DNA of 64,000 nucleotides from Lepas anatifera (taxonomy: Eukaryota; Arthropoda; Thecostraca; Lepadidae), in assembly GCA_034440635.1 (NCBI GenBank), contig JAOTON010001807.1:62001-126000 (forward strand). Reading direction: 5' to 3'. A program made the translations under genes and the position numbers. Position 1 is the first letter of the stretch. The number at the start of each line of letters is the position of its first letter. Shown in pieces: positions 8,511-21,788 of this stretch. The notes beneath the pieces are model-generated. The model ran no database searches, was not told the origin of the DNA, and saw nothing but the letters and a program-made list of their open reading frames with translations.

Positions 8511-8936
8511 TTTGTAGACATTGTAAAGCCGCAAGGCACACTCACCATTCATATTCTGTTTCTTTCAGAACTTGTTTTTTATTACAAAAACAGTGTTTCT
8601 TAAGCGTACTTCTTTTTTAGCGCACTGATATCAACGACGAAGCTCCGCTAAACCAACGCCTGGTGGCGGATTCGTAGACTTCGGGGCAGCGTGGTGCAGA
8701 GTTGCGGTCGATAGGGTCGGCATTCCCGCTCTAAATACACGCTGTTCACCCGTAAACTGTGCGATCTGCGACCAAGCACATGTCAAACCCGCGGCTTCCG
8801 CTATGCTCTATCACTTGGTGATCCCTGCTCGAATTCTGTTACAAAAGTGTCACATTCCCTTTATACCTAAGCTCGCGAATGGCTTTTAGCACCTGATAAA
8901 GGGCATCGGTGTCATAGGTGTTTTGATGCATGAGGA
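8511..8936. other. No recognisable feature
   Basis: Nothing supportable. GTGTCACATTCCCTTTATAC near 8847 resembles the right end of the inverted-repeat element at 13259-13700 and may be a solo end. Confidence 0.4.
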
Positions 8937-9087
8937 CAGTGACGGATCCAGGACTTCATTTAGGGAGGGGGTAGGGGGCTCAAGCCTCTCCCACCATTGC
9001 CTTGGATCAGGCTCTGCGTATGACTATACACGCTCAGACATTTGGGGGGAGGGGCTGGGCCCCCTAGCCTTTCTTTGTATCCATAAG
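8937..9087. mobile_element. Family B MITE, degraded right end
   Basis: Starts CAGTGACGGATCCAGGACTT and follows the family B order: CATTTAGGGAGG, then CTCAAGCC, then CCACCATTGCC, GGATCAGGCTC, CAGACATTTGGGGGGAGG, CCCCCTAGCC, TTGTATCC. The right terminus should read CCGCCACTG but is lost. Confidence 0.75.
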
Positions 9088-9152
9088 GACCCAGGTGATC
9101 ATGGATAGGGCATAGGGTGCTGCGTCGACTTAGTTTATTCGGCGCTCATAAC

Positions 9153-9367
9153 CATTGGTGGACGCAGGGGGGGCATTCCGGCCATGGCCCCCGTAAAGCG
9201 CTGGAGGGGGCAAACTATCTTTTGGCCTCCAAACGCCGGAGAAATTTTTGAAAAAGATGTTTACACTAGGTCTGTAGAGCAAAAATCTTCCCTCCCATAC
9301 CCCTCTCCCCAGGAGGAGAGGCAGACATGGGTTTGGCCCCCAAAACTCGGGTCTGCGTCCGCCCCTG
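9153..9367. mobile_element. Family C MITE with 8-bp target duplication
   Basis: The ends are CATTGGTGGACGCAGGGG and CTGCGTCCGCCCCTG. The flanks CTCATAAC (9145-9152) and CTCATAAG (9368-9375) match in seven of eight bases. No coding capacity. Confidence 0.85.
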
Positions 9368-9560
9368 CTCATAAGTGACCACATATACCCCAGATGCGTA
9401 GCAGCCTCAGCACGGTGCCGACCGCGGGGACGGCCCAGTCTACTCGTGCAGGCGGGTTTTGGTACTGTTTTGTCACTAGGCTCTGGTCCTTCTCTAGAAG
9501 GAGCACAATGAGGGTGGTCTGGGTCATTGGACCAAGTTTTGATCCAGAATAGAATATTTT

Positions 9561-9800
9561 CATTGGATATAAGTAATTTGACTATAAATTATTCCTTAGA
9601 AATGACAGAAAATGAGTTTTATCACCTTGTTTGATTATTTCATTCAAATGAAATTGATTTGCTTCTCACAACGGTACGTTCCGCATCACCGCATTCGTCT
9701 AAGCCGCTCCATATTTCGTCTGAACGTAATAGTGCTTACCAAGGGCCTGGGCACCTAGGCTTCTTATGTATCTGGGAGAATTGTCTCTGTAAAGATTCGC
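9561..9800 (+). repeat. Dispersed repeat, copy 1 (sister of 43931-44079)
   Basis: ATATAAGTAATTTGACTATA, then TTAGAAATGACAGAAAAT, then CTCCATATTTCGTCTGAACG align in order with 43931-44060. The similarity goes on past there: GTGCTTACCAAGGGCCTGGGCACC and TTATGTATCTGGG correspond to the first unit of the 50-bp array at 44080. The element class is unknown. Confidence 0.6.
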
Positions 9801-10109
9801 ACCAATGGGAAACTAACACAGAGGACCCAGCGCACACTCCAAGAAGGTTGTTCAAGTTCTGGAGCTGGGACCTACGCATGCCTCTTTCTACCTGATTGCA
9901 TTTGAGGGCTTGATACTGTTGCGGCGTGACATTTGGACGGGGTGGACTTTTTCGCACCACCAGAACATTGTAGTACTATGCATACACGTCGGAGAGGGGC
10001 CTGCTCTACTGTTTGTCCTGGATTCGGTGGGGAAACGTCGTATATGGTCAGGATTGAGGATACACTTGCTTGTCCACGATACTTCGATGACAAAATTTGT
10101 CCTGGTGAG

Positions 10110-10276
10110 CAGTGGCGGCTCCAGGGCTTCATTTCGGGGGCAGGGGAAAGCTAGGGGCTCTAGCCTCGAGCCTGGCCCGCCATTGCCTCAAAACAGCCTT
10201 CGGCTATGTATTCTCGATATGCACTCGGACATTTCGCGAGGGCTTGAACCTACTAGACCCCTTGCATCCGCCTCTG
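10110..10276. mobile_element. Family B MITE with perfect 8-bp target duplication
   Basis: The ends are CAGTGGCGGCTCCAGGGC and GCATCCGCCTCTG. CTGGTGAG stands on both sides (10102-10109 and 10277-10284). It contains the family landmarks CATTTCGGGGG, CCGCCATTGCCTC, CAGCCTTCGGCTATG and CACTCGGACATTTCG. Confidence 0.92.
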
Positions 10277-10284
10277 CTGGTGAG

Positions 10285-13258
10285 GTTTTTCTCAGTCTTC
10301 CCCCATAGACAGCTGTTGTGCGGGAGGCCGAACCACTGTTATATTATTAGGTACCTTCCAACGGGAAAACGTCAACATCCTGGCCCCTTTTTAGCCCTGG
10401 TATTGACCGAGATGGTGTTTAGAGAAGGGTCGCGGAATTTAATCTCAAGACAGAATCATCGGGTTGTTTTGGACGTGTCACCGGATTTAATCACGAGAAA
10501 ACAGAGTAGCAGTGATTCATTGTCCGAAGTGACACGTTTTCCACCGAAGGTAACTGCTTTCATAAACAGTGCGGACCACCTAGGAGACTCCAGTGTAGGT
10601 TTGGTAGCTTTCCGACTCCACACGGTTTGTTTTCACCAGACCTAAACCCATACAGTGCCCCCGCGGCGCCCCGGGACCGTTCGCGGTGTTCCCCAGTTGG
10701 TAACGGGGGAGGGGGGTATTTGGCATCCAGGCGTTCAGCTGAAACGGCCCGATCCCGCGCCTGCCTCTGGCGGTACACTGATCCTTTGAATGCGGGAGGC
10801 AGCAGGGATAACAGAACAGGATGCGAGAGATTGCTGGCCCCGGGGGGGGATTATTCTAGTCTGGCGTTGTCACATCTCCGCCGGTAATACAAGCAGCCGT
10901 AGTTAATGCCGATTTCCCTATCCCTCTCCCCCGCGCCACCTTTTGTCCTGTCGGTATCCTGTCGTTTCAAAGCCAATAACTCCCGTCTGACCGCCCTGGT
11001 CGAGTCAGCTCATATATTTTGCTCAGCCGACAACGAAACGCCGCTCCCCCGGCCCTCCCCTGCCGAAGGCCACCGGCGCGTGATCATCCCACCCCCCCCG
11101 CTGTGTATAATTGCTTCCGGCTATCTGTGTGGGATGATTTGCTGAGAGCTAGAGACCGGAGATCCGTTCATCGATTGGCGAGTTATTTATCACAGGGCTT
11201 GCTACAGGGAGGGCATTTGTGGGCGGCAGCGAAGTTGAAGACCACTGGATGAAACAGATGATAAAGGGTAATGATATCAGTTTCGGAACCACCTCGCGAC
11301 AACAGTGGTGTACTGTTCTATGTCGATTGTGAGGGGGAGGAGAGAAAAGCGGAAGATGATACCTTTAGTTTTTGTTACTTCTGGGTGCTTGCTCACAAGC
11401 TCAATCAGGGGTTGTTAGAAGTTCAGCTTTGCCTGGACTTTGCCGCTTCAACAAAAAAACTTGATTTCAGTTTGACTGACTTTGTTCTCATCAAACTGTT
11501 CTGAACTTAAGCACAACCCTAGCCGAAGACGCTACGCAGCTGTGGATGATATTCCTTTTTTGTGGTCCGATCTGTTCCACTTGAACTCTCGACTAAAACT
11601 CCTAACAGCTCTGGCCACTGGAATGTCTCCCAAACTCGGCACCGTTCCACCTAGATTGATTAGAACTCCCTCAGTGTACTCATCCATTAATCCCATCCAG
11701 TTTGTAGCATTCAGCCAGATGTATCGCCCGTTCTAGTTTCAGTTTTAGCGGCATGTTTCCACAGCACCCAGCGAAATAATTGCCGCTTCTCTAGCGTGCC
11801 ACCTCTTCGACGATGCCAGATATTAGAAGACTCGCTGTTCCTCTTTGGCAGTCAGGCAATTATATCATCAGGCATGTATCATGTAACGCGCTAGGGGACG
11901 GTTGACCTTGAGAGGGTAGCATCAGATAGCCTTCGTCTCCCGAGTGCCTCTTCAGTCCACATCGACATGTAGGAGGAGCCCAGTCATCAGCCTTGCTATT
12001 ATCTTCGTGGCACGTCCTGCCTTGCGCAAGAGCGCCCCTGTTGAGGACCTCCCTCTGGGTCTTCCTTCTGAGAAGGCACCAGGGTCACCTGATGAGGCAT
12101 CGGGGGAAACCTGCTAGGGGCATTAAAGACAGGTTTGGTTGTTCATTCACAGCAGTGTGCCGCGGGATAGAATTACTCACGGAATCCGAATGGATGCCCG
12201 AATTTAAGGTGGGATTGCGAAAGAATGTCAACAATTTGTGATCTTGACGTGTACTTGGATTCCCATACTTGTTGATTTGTTGATATTTACGTATTGGGAT
12301 CTGATTTTGATTGGATATAATCATGGTGTACAGTTGGTTTGGTGTGTATTTATCGGGGAAATTGGGAATGTGGACCGTGTTCGATGTGGACATGCTTAAG
12401 CATAGCACGCTCGCAATTCGTGGACGAACATACTGGCTCATAATGGCTTGCGATCTATGCTTTTGCTTCGGCTTGTGGGTGGTGGTTATCAGAATTCATG
12501 AGTCTGAAACCTGGCACAAAGTGAGGGAAACAACGCGAAGACCATCTGAAGCAGCAACGAAGCCGGGTTCTCCTCGTAGATCCTCCCAATTTGGCTGGAA
12601 GTCGTCTACAGCGCCGTTCCAGGAAGTGAGGGAGGACAGGCTTTTTGTTGCCGCGATTCATCCCAGCCCTTGATCCTCAGAACAGTGACCATCTTCTGGA
12701 AGAGGAATGCGTCAGACCCGGGGCAGCTGCAAAAACCTGCATGTCATCCCAGTACGCCGTAACAAATATCTGGCCACGAAACTATTCCGTTTTTGCGTAC
12801 TCTTGACGTGATAATATGCGGGAATGAAGACATTCAGAAGATTGCTCCGGATCTGGGCCCGCCCGCTGCGTGTCTGTGGGTCCCTCTGGTGCCCCGGGGC
12901 CGACACAGGGCGGTGTAATGGCTCCCCGTGACAAATGCTCGCGGCTGGCGAAGGTCGCGCGATTACGCGGTGCAGGGCTGAATCACGAACCGGCGTGAGA
13001 GGCAAGAACAGCAGTGGCGGATCTGGAACACGTGACTCTGATGGTGGAGGAATGCCACGCGCCTGACGCCCACTGCCGGGAAGTGGCATTGTTTTCGCCT
13101 TCTGCTGTTGGCTGGTTTTCTCTTTTGTTGCTTGTTCAAAAGCGTGAAGGAAGGCGACGTGTTTGGATCAGGGAGGGCATGCTTTTGGGGGCTGTTCTTC
13201 GTCCGTGAAATTGTATTTGTCCGGCACGAATGTGATATTATTGCAGTGACGAAATCTC
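10285..13258. other. No recognisable gene; patchy CpG-rich DNA
   Basis: About 3 kb without a supportable gene, RNA or element. Composition is GC- and CpG-rich at about 10640-11110 and 12860-13090. CAGTGGCGGATCTGG at about 13012 is a lone family B-type end. Confidence 0.4.
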
Positions 13259-13700
13259 CCTTAAAAGGAATGTGGCACCTTTAGAACGTGATTTTAACTG
13301 AAATAGTGAAGTTGTAAAGCATGCCGGAAAACCCGGTACTAAATGTACCATTTGTCGTGAAACTCAAAACTTGAGAGGAGAAAAGCTAAAAACCTACCTG
13401 AAATGTACCCCAAATCTACCCCAGCCAGGTAGCCACAGTTATCAGCTGTTGGTGTGATGACAGCGCTGACGTCACGGTGACTAATCAGCCAATTGAAGCC
13501 CTTGAATCCTATTGAATAGGTATGGTAGTGGTTACCAGATCATGACATCATCCAGAGGCAAAGATTTATTTTTCACCCCAGAGGAACATTTTAAAAAATC
13601 AAAATATTGAGCTCATAATACATTTTTCAGAGAAATCATGGACGTTTTCATGATTTTCGGTTAAACATACCTCTAACTGATGCCACATTCCCTTTAAAGA
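13259..13700. mobile_element. Inverted-repeat element, about 440 bp
   Basis: CCTTAAAAGGAATGTGGCA at the left matches, as reverse complement, TGCCACATTCCCTTTAAAG at the right. No coding capacity. TTAA or TTTAAA stands at each end, so a TTAA target is possible, but this is not proven. Lone copies of the end motif lie near 8847 and 14440. Confidence 0.65.
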
Positions 13701-14014
13701 GAATGTAAAATGGCTACTAAGCCAAATGTTTCACTTTATTTCCTTTTCCTCCGTTGTTAATAAAAATATCCCAATTGCATGACGTCAAGTCGGCGCATGA
13801 AATGGTAATCCTTTGTGCCAGATTGAACCTGTTCAATTTGCGCCCAAAAGGAATAGGAATTCAGATGAAGTGCTTCCGCTAAAAGAGGTTAACGTTAGGA
13901 ACAAAAGTGATATTTATCAATATCTTCTATGTCTTTGTCTTCATGTACAAAAATTTATTGATACTACTACAATAAATTTTGATAACTACATGGATCAAAA
14001 TTTATTGAAGCCAC

Positions 14015-14237
14015 TTGGGCTGGGGTGGCCTAGTGGCTTCTGACTTCGTTGTCAGTCTTCGGATCGGATAGCATGGATTAACGTGGGTTTAATCCCCACA
14101 GCGGGAAACCGCCTTCCGTGTTCGATCTGACCCGGTGGAGAGGATCGTTAAACACTCACGCCAATGCTCCCTGTAATTGGACAAGTGTGCCTGTTGGGAG
14201 TGGCCCTAATAAGATAAAATAAAATAAATAAATATAT
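14015..14237 (+). mobile_element. tRNA-derived SINE
   Basis: TGGCCTAGTGG at 14026-14036 fits the RNA polymerase III A box (TRGYNNARNNGG) and GGTTTAATCCC at 14086-14096 fits the B box (GGTTCRANNCC), 50 bases apart. After a body of about 110 bases the copy ends in an A-rich tail of AATAA/ATAAA units (about 14208-14237). Together these define a tRNA-headed SINE rather than a tRNA gene, since no cloverleaf of the right length can be formed. No clear target duplication was found. Confidence 0.8.
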
Positions 14238-17200
14238 TGCACGTTTCAGTCCAGTCAATCAAGCAGTTCTCCCCCATTTGCAATCAGCGGTACGAAAGTC
14301 AGAGGACGGGATCGGTAGGGGGTGAATGTTTACCTTTGTCCCCTGCGAATGGTAAATTCTGAGAAATGAAGTATGGATCAAGTGGTTTCTCGGCATAGTC
14401 TATCACATAGCTATCTCAATTCAAATCCTTTTATGAAGAGGTCACATTTCCTTTAAGCTTCCTACCCCAATTCGTCACTACCTTTGCTTAAGTTTCGGTT
14501 TGCTATTCCCTGCATTGATATTTCGGTTCAGTTTTGTTCTCACACACTTACCGCTTGTTTTTCGTTGGTGGCGTGCCCACATTCGCTGTAATATGGTGTC
14601 CTGCCCACGCGGTCCGTGCCGCTGACGCCCATTTACATTCTGGGCGCCTCCGTCGGCCGCAGCGTCGCGCGGTCCGCACGCATCTCACGCACGCGTCGCC
14701 GCAGGGCATCCCGTCTCGGGGAACTTAAATGGCAAGGTCTGTGTCCCTGCGGTCACAGGGGGACAAGGCGGCACAGCGAAAATGGTGTTTACCTTCAATT
14801 TGCATAAACAAGGCTTAGGTGTTGAGAAATGGATGGTTTATAGGTGATTGTGTGTTGGTATTTGATATAGCGTTAAGCGCACCGCTGTTCACTACCCTCT
14901 GGTGTACCTCATACTGTGTGACTGGTATGTTGCCAGCAGTAACTCTAGTACAATCTCCACCGTAGGTCTTACCGAAAATTGTTCAGTGTTAAGTCTAACG
15001 CTTGCAGAAAAAGAAGAAATGAGAGGAAATCCTTCAGAATTTAATCCATATTGTGCACCAGCTGACCCTGAAGCTTTTCCCGAACCCTTCACGGACCGTG
15101 TTGTCCACAGGCAAGGTCGTTGCGACAAACATCACCTAGCCCAGGCTAGTGTGTGTGGGGTTTTACGGGTACTTCGGCCTTTAGAGGCTATATAGTGTCC
15201 GTAACATTCAGGCTGGCTGGCTGGGTCCAGTCTGGCGTGATGCGTGTTCGATCACTTGTGGACTCACGTAGACAGGGTGACCTTGAACTGGGGCCGGGCA
15301 TGCGTGCGTCAGGACGGGGTGGTGGGGGGCTGGAGATCCGTGTCGAGCATGAGGGCGATAATGTGGGGATAATCATCAGATAGCTGGGAGCTGTCACTGT
15401 GAATGTGTTTAAGACCGGTGAAAGGTTTCGAGAGGAGCACGCATGGCTCACTGAATAGTCTCATGAGCCAGAAGTTTTGGGCTCAAGTCACAGTGTGTTC
15501 TCTGTAGAAGTTAAATCTGGTAATCTTAAACTCTCAAAGGTTCTCTGCAGAAGTGTAATCTGGTAATGCTGAACTCCGCCGGATGCGCCTGGCCGTGGGT
15601 GCGTCGCTGAGAGCCCCCAACATTGTTTGATGTTTCTTGGTGCTGCCGATGAAATTAGCGTCGAGCCTGTTTTCTCCGTCCGTGTAATGAGCGTGAAACG
15701 ACACAGTTGGCTTGGCATTCAATATGATGGCTTGTGAGATGCTTATAATGCTGTAAATGTTCAACCACTCCGCGGGCCAGAACGCTGAGTGATGTTGATA
15801 CCAGGCGCAGACATGCACTTGAGTAATTCTGAATTCTTTTAGTCTCCGATTTTCAAAGACTGTCAGAAGTTCGGCCGGTCGGCCAGATAAGTCGGACTCA
15901 ATTCTGGTGAAGGCGTCAAACTCGGTTGTCAGCAGGGACATGACATTGAGCGATGCCCCAACTTGGACTGCTAGCAGGGAGATATCGGTGACATTGTCAT
16001 CTGCGGTTGATGCGGCCCTATCTGCGGGATGTCACAGGGCGCGCTCACGAGGTCCGATCAATTGTGAATCTTTTGGGCCTTGTCAAACCAGATTTTTAGG
16101 GTCGGTGATTAGTCAGGGAAGTTTGTTCCTCCGCTCTGTCATCGCAGTTTTTGCTTTTATGTTCCTTATATTTCTTTGTTTGTTGATTCACTTTTTGATT
16201 GGCATTTGCTGTGATGAATAACATCTAATGTCAGCGAAGCACAGGGTTAACTTGACAACAAACTGCTCCCAAACTCCTCACGCCCAATAAATTGGAAGCC
16301 TTGCCTCCCTACCTCTGGTCGGGATTAAAGCCACTTCCGCGTTCTGGTATCATTTCGTTTTGTTTGGCAAATTCAGTTCGGAAATTACAGCTCAGAATTT
16401 AAGTTCAAATGAAATCCTGATCTTCTATTTCTCTATTTCTTTTTAAGTTCAATTTTATTAATGTTAGATTTAATCGAGACCGTGAATTCACAAGGTCCCG
16501 GCCATTCCCGAGACTGAGAATGTCTGGAAAGTTGAGTCCTCAAACTCAGCCGGCAAACTGGATCCGAAATAACTTCAACCCGCGAGCTGGATCCGAAGTG
16601 CGCGAGAGCATGTACGGCGGGTGGTAGTGGACTGCTCAGAGCTGGAGTTCAACTTGCTGGAAGTTGAAGCGTTGTCGTGAGCGTGGAATCCTGATGCCGA
16701 CGTCAAATCGCGACGGCCGGATGATAATGCTAACGTCTCTCACGGCTGCTCCTGACCATTTACAAAGGCTTGTGTGTTGTTGAAGGTTGACATTTTGTAT
16801 ACATGTTTTACACAGCCAGTTTTGTGTCCACGAGGGAAAGCTTTTAGTGGGCAGCAGCGATCGTCACCTACATACGGCTGTTGGCGTTCAAACCTCGGCT
16901 CGTATAAACCCACACATCCTGTCCAGTGATGGTGTTTAAATAGTTGCATTAGAACGTTACCTTGCCTGAACATCTACCTGCACATCACATTCCGCTGTCT
17001 GGGAAGGGCAATAAGTGAGCCGTTCACCTCTATGCACGACCACTGTCACCCGTCGCTTGTGTTGAAGTATCCGGTGTGCGAGCAGCGAAGCTCGGCTTGA
17101 AGACACCTTGCCTGTCTCCTTGGATCCGCCTTTACGAGACGTTCTACCATTATTGTCATCCGCAGGTTGTTCACTGAGTCATTAGCAGCGTCCATGAACC

Positions 17201-18242
17201 AGGACCTTGGCCATCCGTGTCTGGTGTTCCCACGTCCGCCCGCCCCCCCTGAAAGGGGGGTCGCTCGTGATACTGGTGTTGTTGCCAGGTGATAATGGGA
17301 AAGGTAGAAACCCAGGACGTGTGAATCGGATGACGGTTTTTTTACACAGGAGCTCTGTTTATGCCTTCTTTGGCGCAAAATGGCTCACACGTGGCTCATG
17401 GGTATAAATATTGAGATAGTTTTGTGACTTCTGAGGAGATAGAACGATTCCAATAACAGTAATATTACAGTTTATGGATAGAGGTAGATGCGTTGTGAAT
17501 GATGTAGTTGACAACTCATTGAAGTACGTAAACCGGATGCATGACTCTTTTACCTTTCCCATCTGGGCTCCCTTTTTCTTCGATATATTTCTTCTCAGGA
17601 GATTCTTCGTCCTGACATTACGACTTCCTCAACGAAGTTATCCTTCAGGAAATTTTCCGAGCGCTGCCCCGTCAGCCTCTCTCCAGAGACAGATATCATC
17701 CGTAGTTGGTTCTGGAGTCGAAGATCGACTCGGAAGCCCTCGGCTTCCGCGAAGATGTTGACGGCCTGCTTTTTTTGCATCGTTTCTAACACAGGAAGAA
17801 GATCACAAACCGGGGTATTCCGAGGCATGGTCGTATGTGTGAAACGCTGAAAGTTTTTTCTTATAGCGGTTGGCAAACAAAGATGTTTGTAGGGATGGTT
17901 TCTGCCAGAGTGCAGGTGCTGCCTGCATTGTGTTATTTTAGCGTGCAAAGCTTAGTGTCCTTCGTTGCAAACACTTCGTATGTCACAAACATTAAACCTA
18001 CGATTGCGGGTGATACTGATGTGAGAGTTACGAACAAGTGCACCAACGAACAGTGGTCAGAATATCGTAAAATCATACTCCGAAATCGACCATTGTACGT
18101 AACATGCTAAGCTTGGGCCGGAACACATGGGCAAAGCGCTATAACATTCGCACAAACATAGGATGGCAGATATAAGCAGGCCGCTCAAAGACACGCACGT
18201 CCCGCATCCTGTGTCCTCACATTGTCTGTGATCTGCCTCTGG
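14238..18242. other. No recognisable gene in about 4 kb
   Basis: No gene, RNA or transposon end can be supported. TCTCTGTAGAAG... at 15498 and TCTCTGCAGAAG... at 15541 begin two diverged 43-bp tandem units. GGTCACATTTCCTTTAAGC near 14441 is a lone end of the 13259-13700 family. Splice-site-like words exist, but none joins a convincing coding segment. Confidence 0.4.
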
Positions 18243-18849
18243 ACGGCGGTGGAAGGACGCACATGCACTATCGAGCCGTGCGGGCCTGTTCCGTCCCACG
18301 GCGGTGGAAGGACGCACATGCACTATCGAGCCGTGCGGGCCTGTTCCGTCCGACGGCGGTGGAAGGACGCGCATGCACTATCGAGCCTGGGGCCTGTTCC
18401 GTCCGACGGTGGAAGGACGCGCATGCACTATCGAGCCGTGCGGGCCTGTTCCGTCCGACGGCGGTGGAAGGACGCGCATGCACTATCGAGCCGTGCGGGC
18501 CTGTTCCGTCCCACGACGGTGGAAGGACGCGCATGCACTATCGAGCCGTGCGGGCCTGTTCCGTCCGACGGCGGTGGAAGCACGCGCATGCACTATCGAG
18601 CCGTGCGGGCCTGTTCCGTCCGACGGCGGTGGAAGCACGCACATGCACTATCGAGCCGTGCGGGCCTGTTCCGTCCCACGGCGGTGGAAGGACGCACATG
18701 CACTATCGAGCCGTGCGGGCCTGTTCCGTCCCACGACGGTGGAAGCACGCGCATGCACTATCGAGCCGTGCGGGCCTGTTCCGTCCGACGGCGGTGGAAG
18801 GACGCGCATGCACTATCGAGCCGTGCGGGCCTGTTCCGTCCGACGGCGG
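18243..18849. repeat. 55-bp GC-rich minisatellite, 11 units
   Basis: The unit contains GGTGGAAGGACGC, CATGCACTATCGAGCC and GTGCGGGCCTGTTCCGTCC; starts are spaced 55 bp (18243, 18298 and on). One unit near 18386-18415 is shortened. Variation is confined to a few positions (ACATGC/GCATGC, CCCACG/CCGACG). Because 55 is not a multiple of three and the unit has few stops, long frames appear on both strands; they are not genes. Confidence 0.95.
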
Positions 18850-18899
18850 CTGACTCCCGCGACTTTTTGCGGGCTTCGGCGGCGGACGACGTCTGTCTG

Positions 18900-19195
18900 G
18901 CGCGCCGGAACGGACCGCGCCAGAACGGACCGCGCCAGACCGGACCGCGCCGGCCAGAGGCCGACCCAGGGGTGTCGGAGGTGGGACAGGGGCGGACCCA
19001 GTGGTGTTGCACGGCGGGGCAGGGTCGGACCCAGGGGTGTCAGACGGCGGGGCAGGGTCGGACCCAGGGGTGTCAGACGGCGGGGCAGGGTCGGACCCAG
19101 GGGTGTCGGACGGCGGGGCAGGGTAGGACCCAGGGGTGTTGCACGGCGGGGCACGGGTGTCGGATGGTGGGACATGAGCGGGTCCAGGTGGTGTG
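18900..19195. repeat. Two further tandem arrays: 17-bp (3 units) then 33-bp (about 6 units)
   Basis: At 18905-18955 CGGACCGCGCCAGA(A/C) repeats three times. From 18961 to 19195 a 33-bp unit, GGCAGGGTCGGACCCAGGGG plus TGTCAGACGGC, repeats about six times with growing divergence toward both edges. They follow the 55-bp array almost without a gap. Confidence 0.9.
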
Positions 19196-19330
19196 ATGGA
19201 CGGTAAATGTGCGGATGCACGGCTATCGTCCGCGGAGGAAAACGGCGAATTCCAATTGTTGCTAAACGAAAGGTCTCGCCAATTCCTGACGCCTCGAGGC
19301 TGTATTCCAAATCCCATGGTGCTGGGGGTA

Positions 19331-19452
19331 GGGAGGGAGGGAGGGAGGAGGGAGGGAGGGAGGGAGGGAGGGAGGGAGGGAGGGAGGGAGGGAGGGAGGG
19401 AGGGAGGGAGGGAGGGAGGGAGGGAGGGAGGGAGGGAGGGAGGGAGGAGGAG
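19331..19452 (+). repeat. (GGGA)n microsatellite
   Basis: About 30 units of GGGA, with GGAGGAGG at the right border. Every four successive units satisfy the simple G-quadruplex pattern of four GGG runs with one-base loops on the plus strand. Confidence 0.98.
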
Positions 19453-20387
19453 GAGAGAGAGTGACACCTAAGCAAGCTGAATTTTCCACTTCTGTGTAAT
19501 ATTTAATTTTGTAATTATTGTGGAAGAGTAGCTTTTCTAGCACAACTCATAAATACTTGTGCATACGAAGTCATACAACAATATGGTAGGAAGGAAATGT
19601 TATTGAAGCTCGTCTGAAACTGAAGATAAAGTTAAAAGGGTGTAATTGACTCTCATAATATTCTGACTTTTTAATTTAACACTCGCCTACTATATTTTCT
19701 AATATGAATTTTACACTTAGTACCCCAGCTCAAAACCAGTTTTGGGATAATGCGTATCGGCTTGTTTTTTTAGGTAGGGGGGGTTTGTATGTCGACTATT
19801 TCCATTTGGTCAAGGTGAAGTGGTCTATTCGATAAGAGATGCACGTGGACTTGGACAGGACCTCACCCTGCTGTTGAGATAGCTGTACGATCAGAATTCC
19901 TGCCGCACCGCTCGGCATGGTAGAGGCAGGGGCATCCGGTGTGACGTAATAACGAGTAATACATCATTAAGGTCAGAGCCACCCGTTGGAAGTGTGTTCT
20001 CCTTTACAACCGTTGAGTTTCTCCGTGCATTTTCCAGTCCTCTTCGCGGGCCTATGTGCTGCACTTTGTTCAGTTTCATTGAGATTCCATTCTGCTGCCT
20101 TGGAATTACACTGTAATTATACTGGAAGTATCGCAGCCTTTCTGTAGCCCGTAATGTATACTTTGTCGCCTTCGTCTTGTGAGATAAGAAAATGCAAATG
20201 AAAGTCACTCGCAGTCCTGCAAATACTGACAATGTTTCTCTGTTTGAATTCCGGAGAGCAGTTTAAAGAGGTCATGTTCTCGTGATAGAGTCCATCCGAC
20301 GCCTTTTAGTAAAATGCCATATCATACGGCGAAGATGAAGTGCAGTCATTTCCAGTATTTGCCTTGGTTCGCTCCGCTCCTGCCTGC
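19453..20387. other. No recognisable feature
   Basis: AT-richer spacer between two minisatellite groups. Nothing I can support. Confidence 0.45.
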
Positions 20388-20745
20388 ATGTATCTGGAGC
20401 GGCGGATCGGATGCGTCTGCTGCCGATATCTGGAGCGGCGAGTCGGTGTTGCTGCCGATATCTGGAGTCGGCTGCGTCTCTGCCGATATTTGGGGTATTC
20501 GGCTGCGTCTGCTGCCGATATCTGGAGCGGCGAATCGGCTGCGTCTGCTGCCGATATCTGGAGCGGCGAGTCGGCTGCGTCTGCTGCCGATATCTGGAGC
20601 GGCGAATCGGCTGCGTCTGCTGCCGATATCTGGAGCGGCGAATCGGCTGCGTCTGCTGCCGATATCTGGAGCGGCGAATCGGCTGCGTCTGCTGCCGATA
20701 TCTGGAGCGGCGAATCGGCTGCGTCTGCTGCCGATATCTGGAGCG
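20388..20745. repeat. 36-bp minisatellite, about 10 units
   Basis: The unit GCCGATATCTGGAGCGGCGA plus ATCGGCTGCGTCTGCT repeats exactly in the right half and loosely in the left half. 36 is a multiple of three, so it is open on both strands with 12-residue peptide repeats (LERRIGCVCCRY-like), but there is no promoter, splice or start evidence for a protein. Confidence 0.95.

Positions 20746-21788
<1,043 letters not shown>

Noticed and set aside
18222..19475. Overlapping open frames of 200-320 codons
   Set aside because: Same cause: 55-bp, 33-bp and GGGA arrays without stops.
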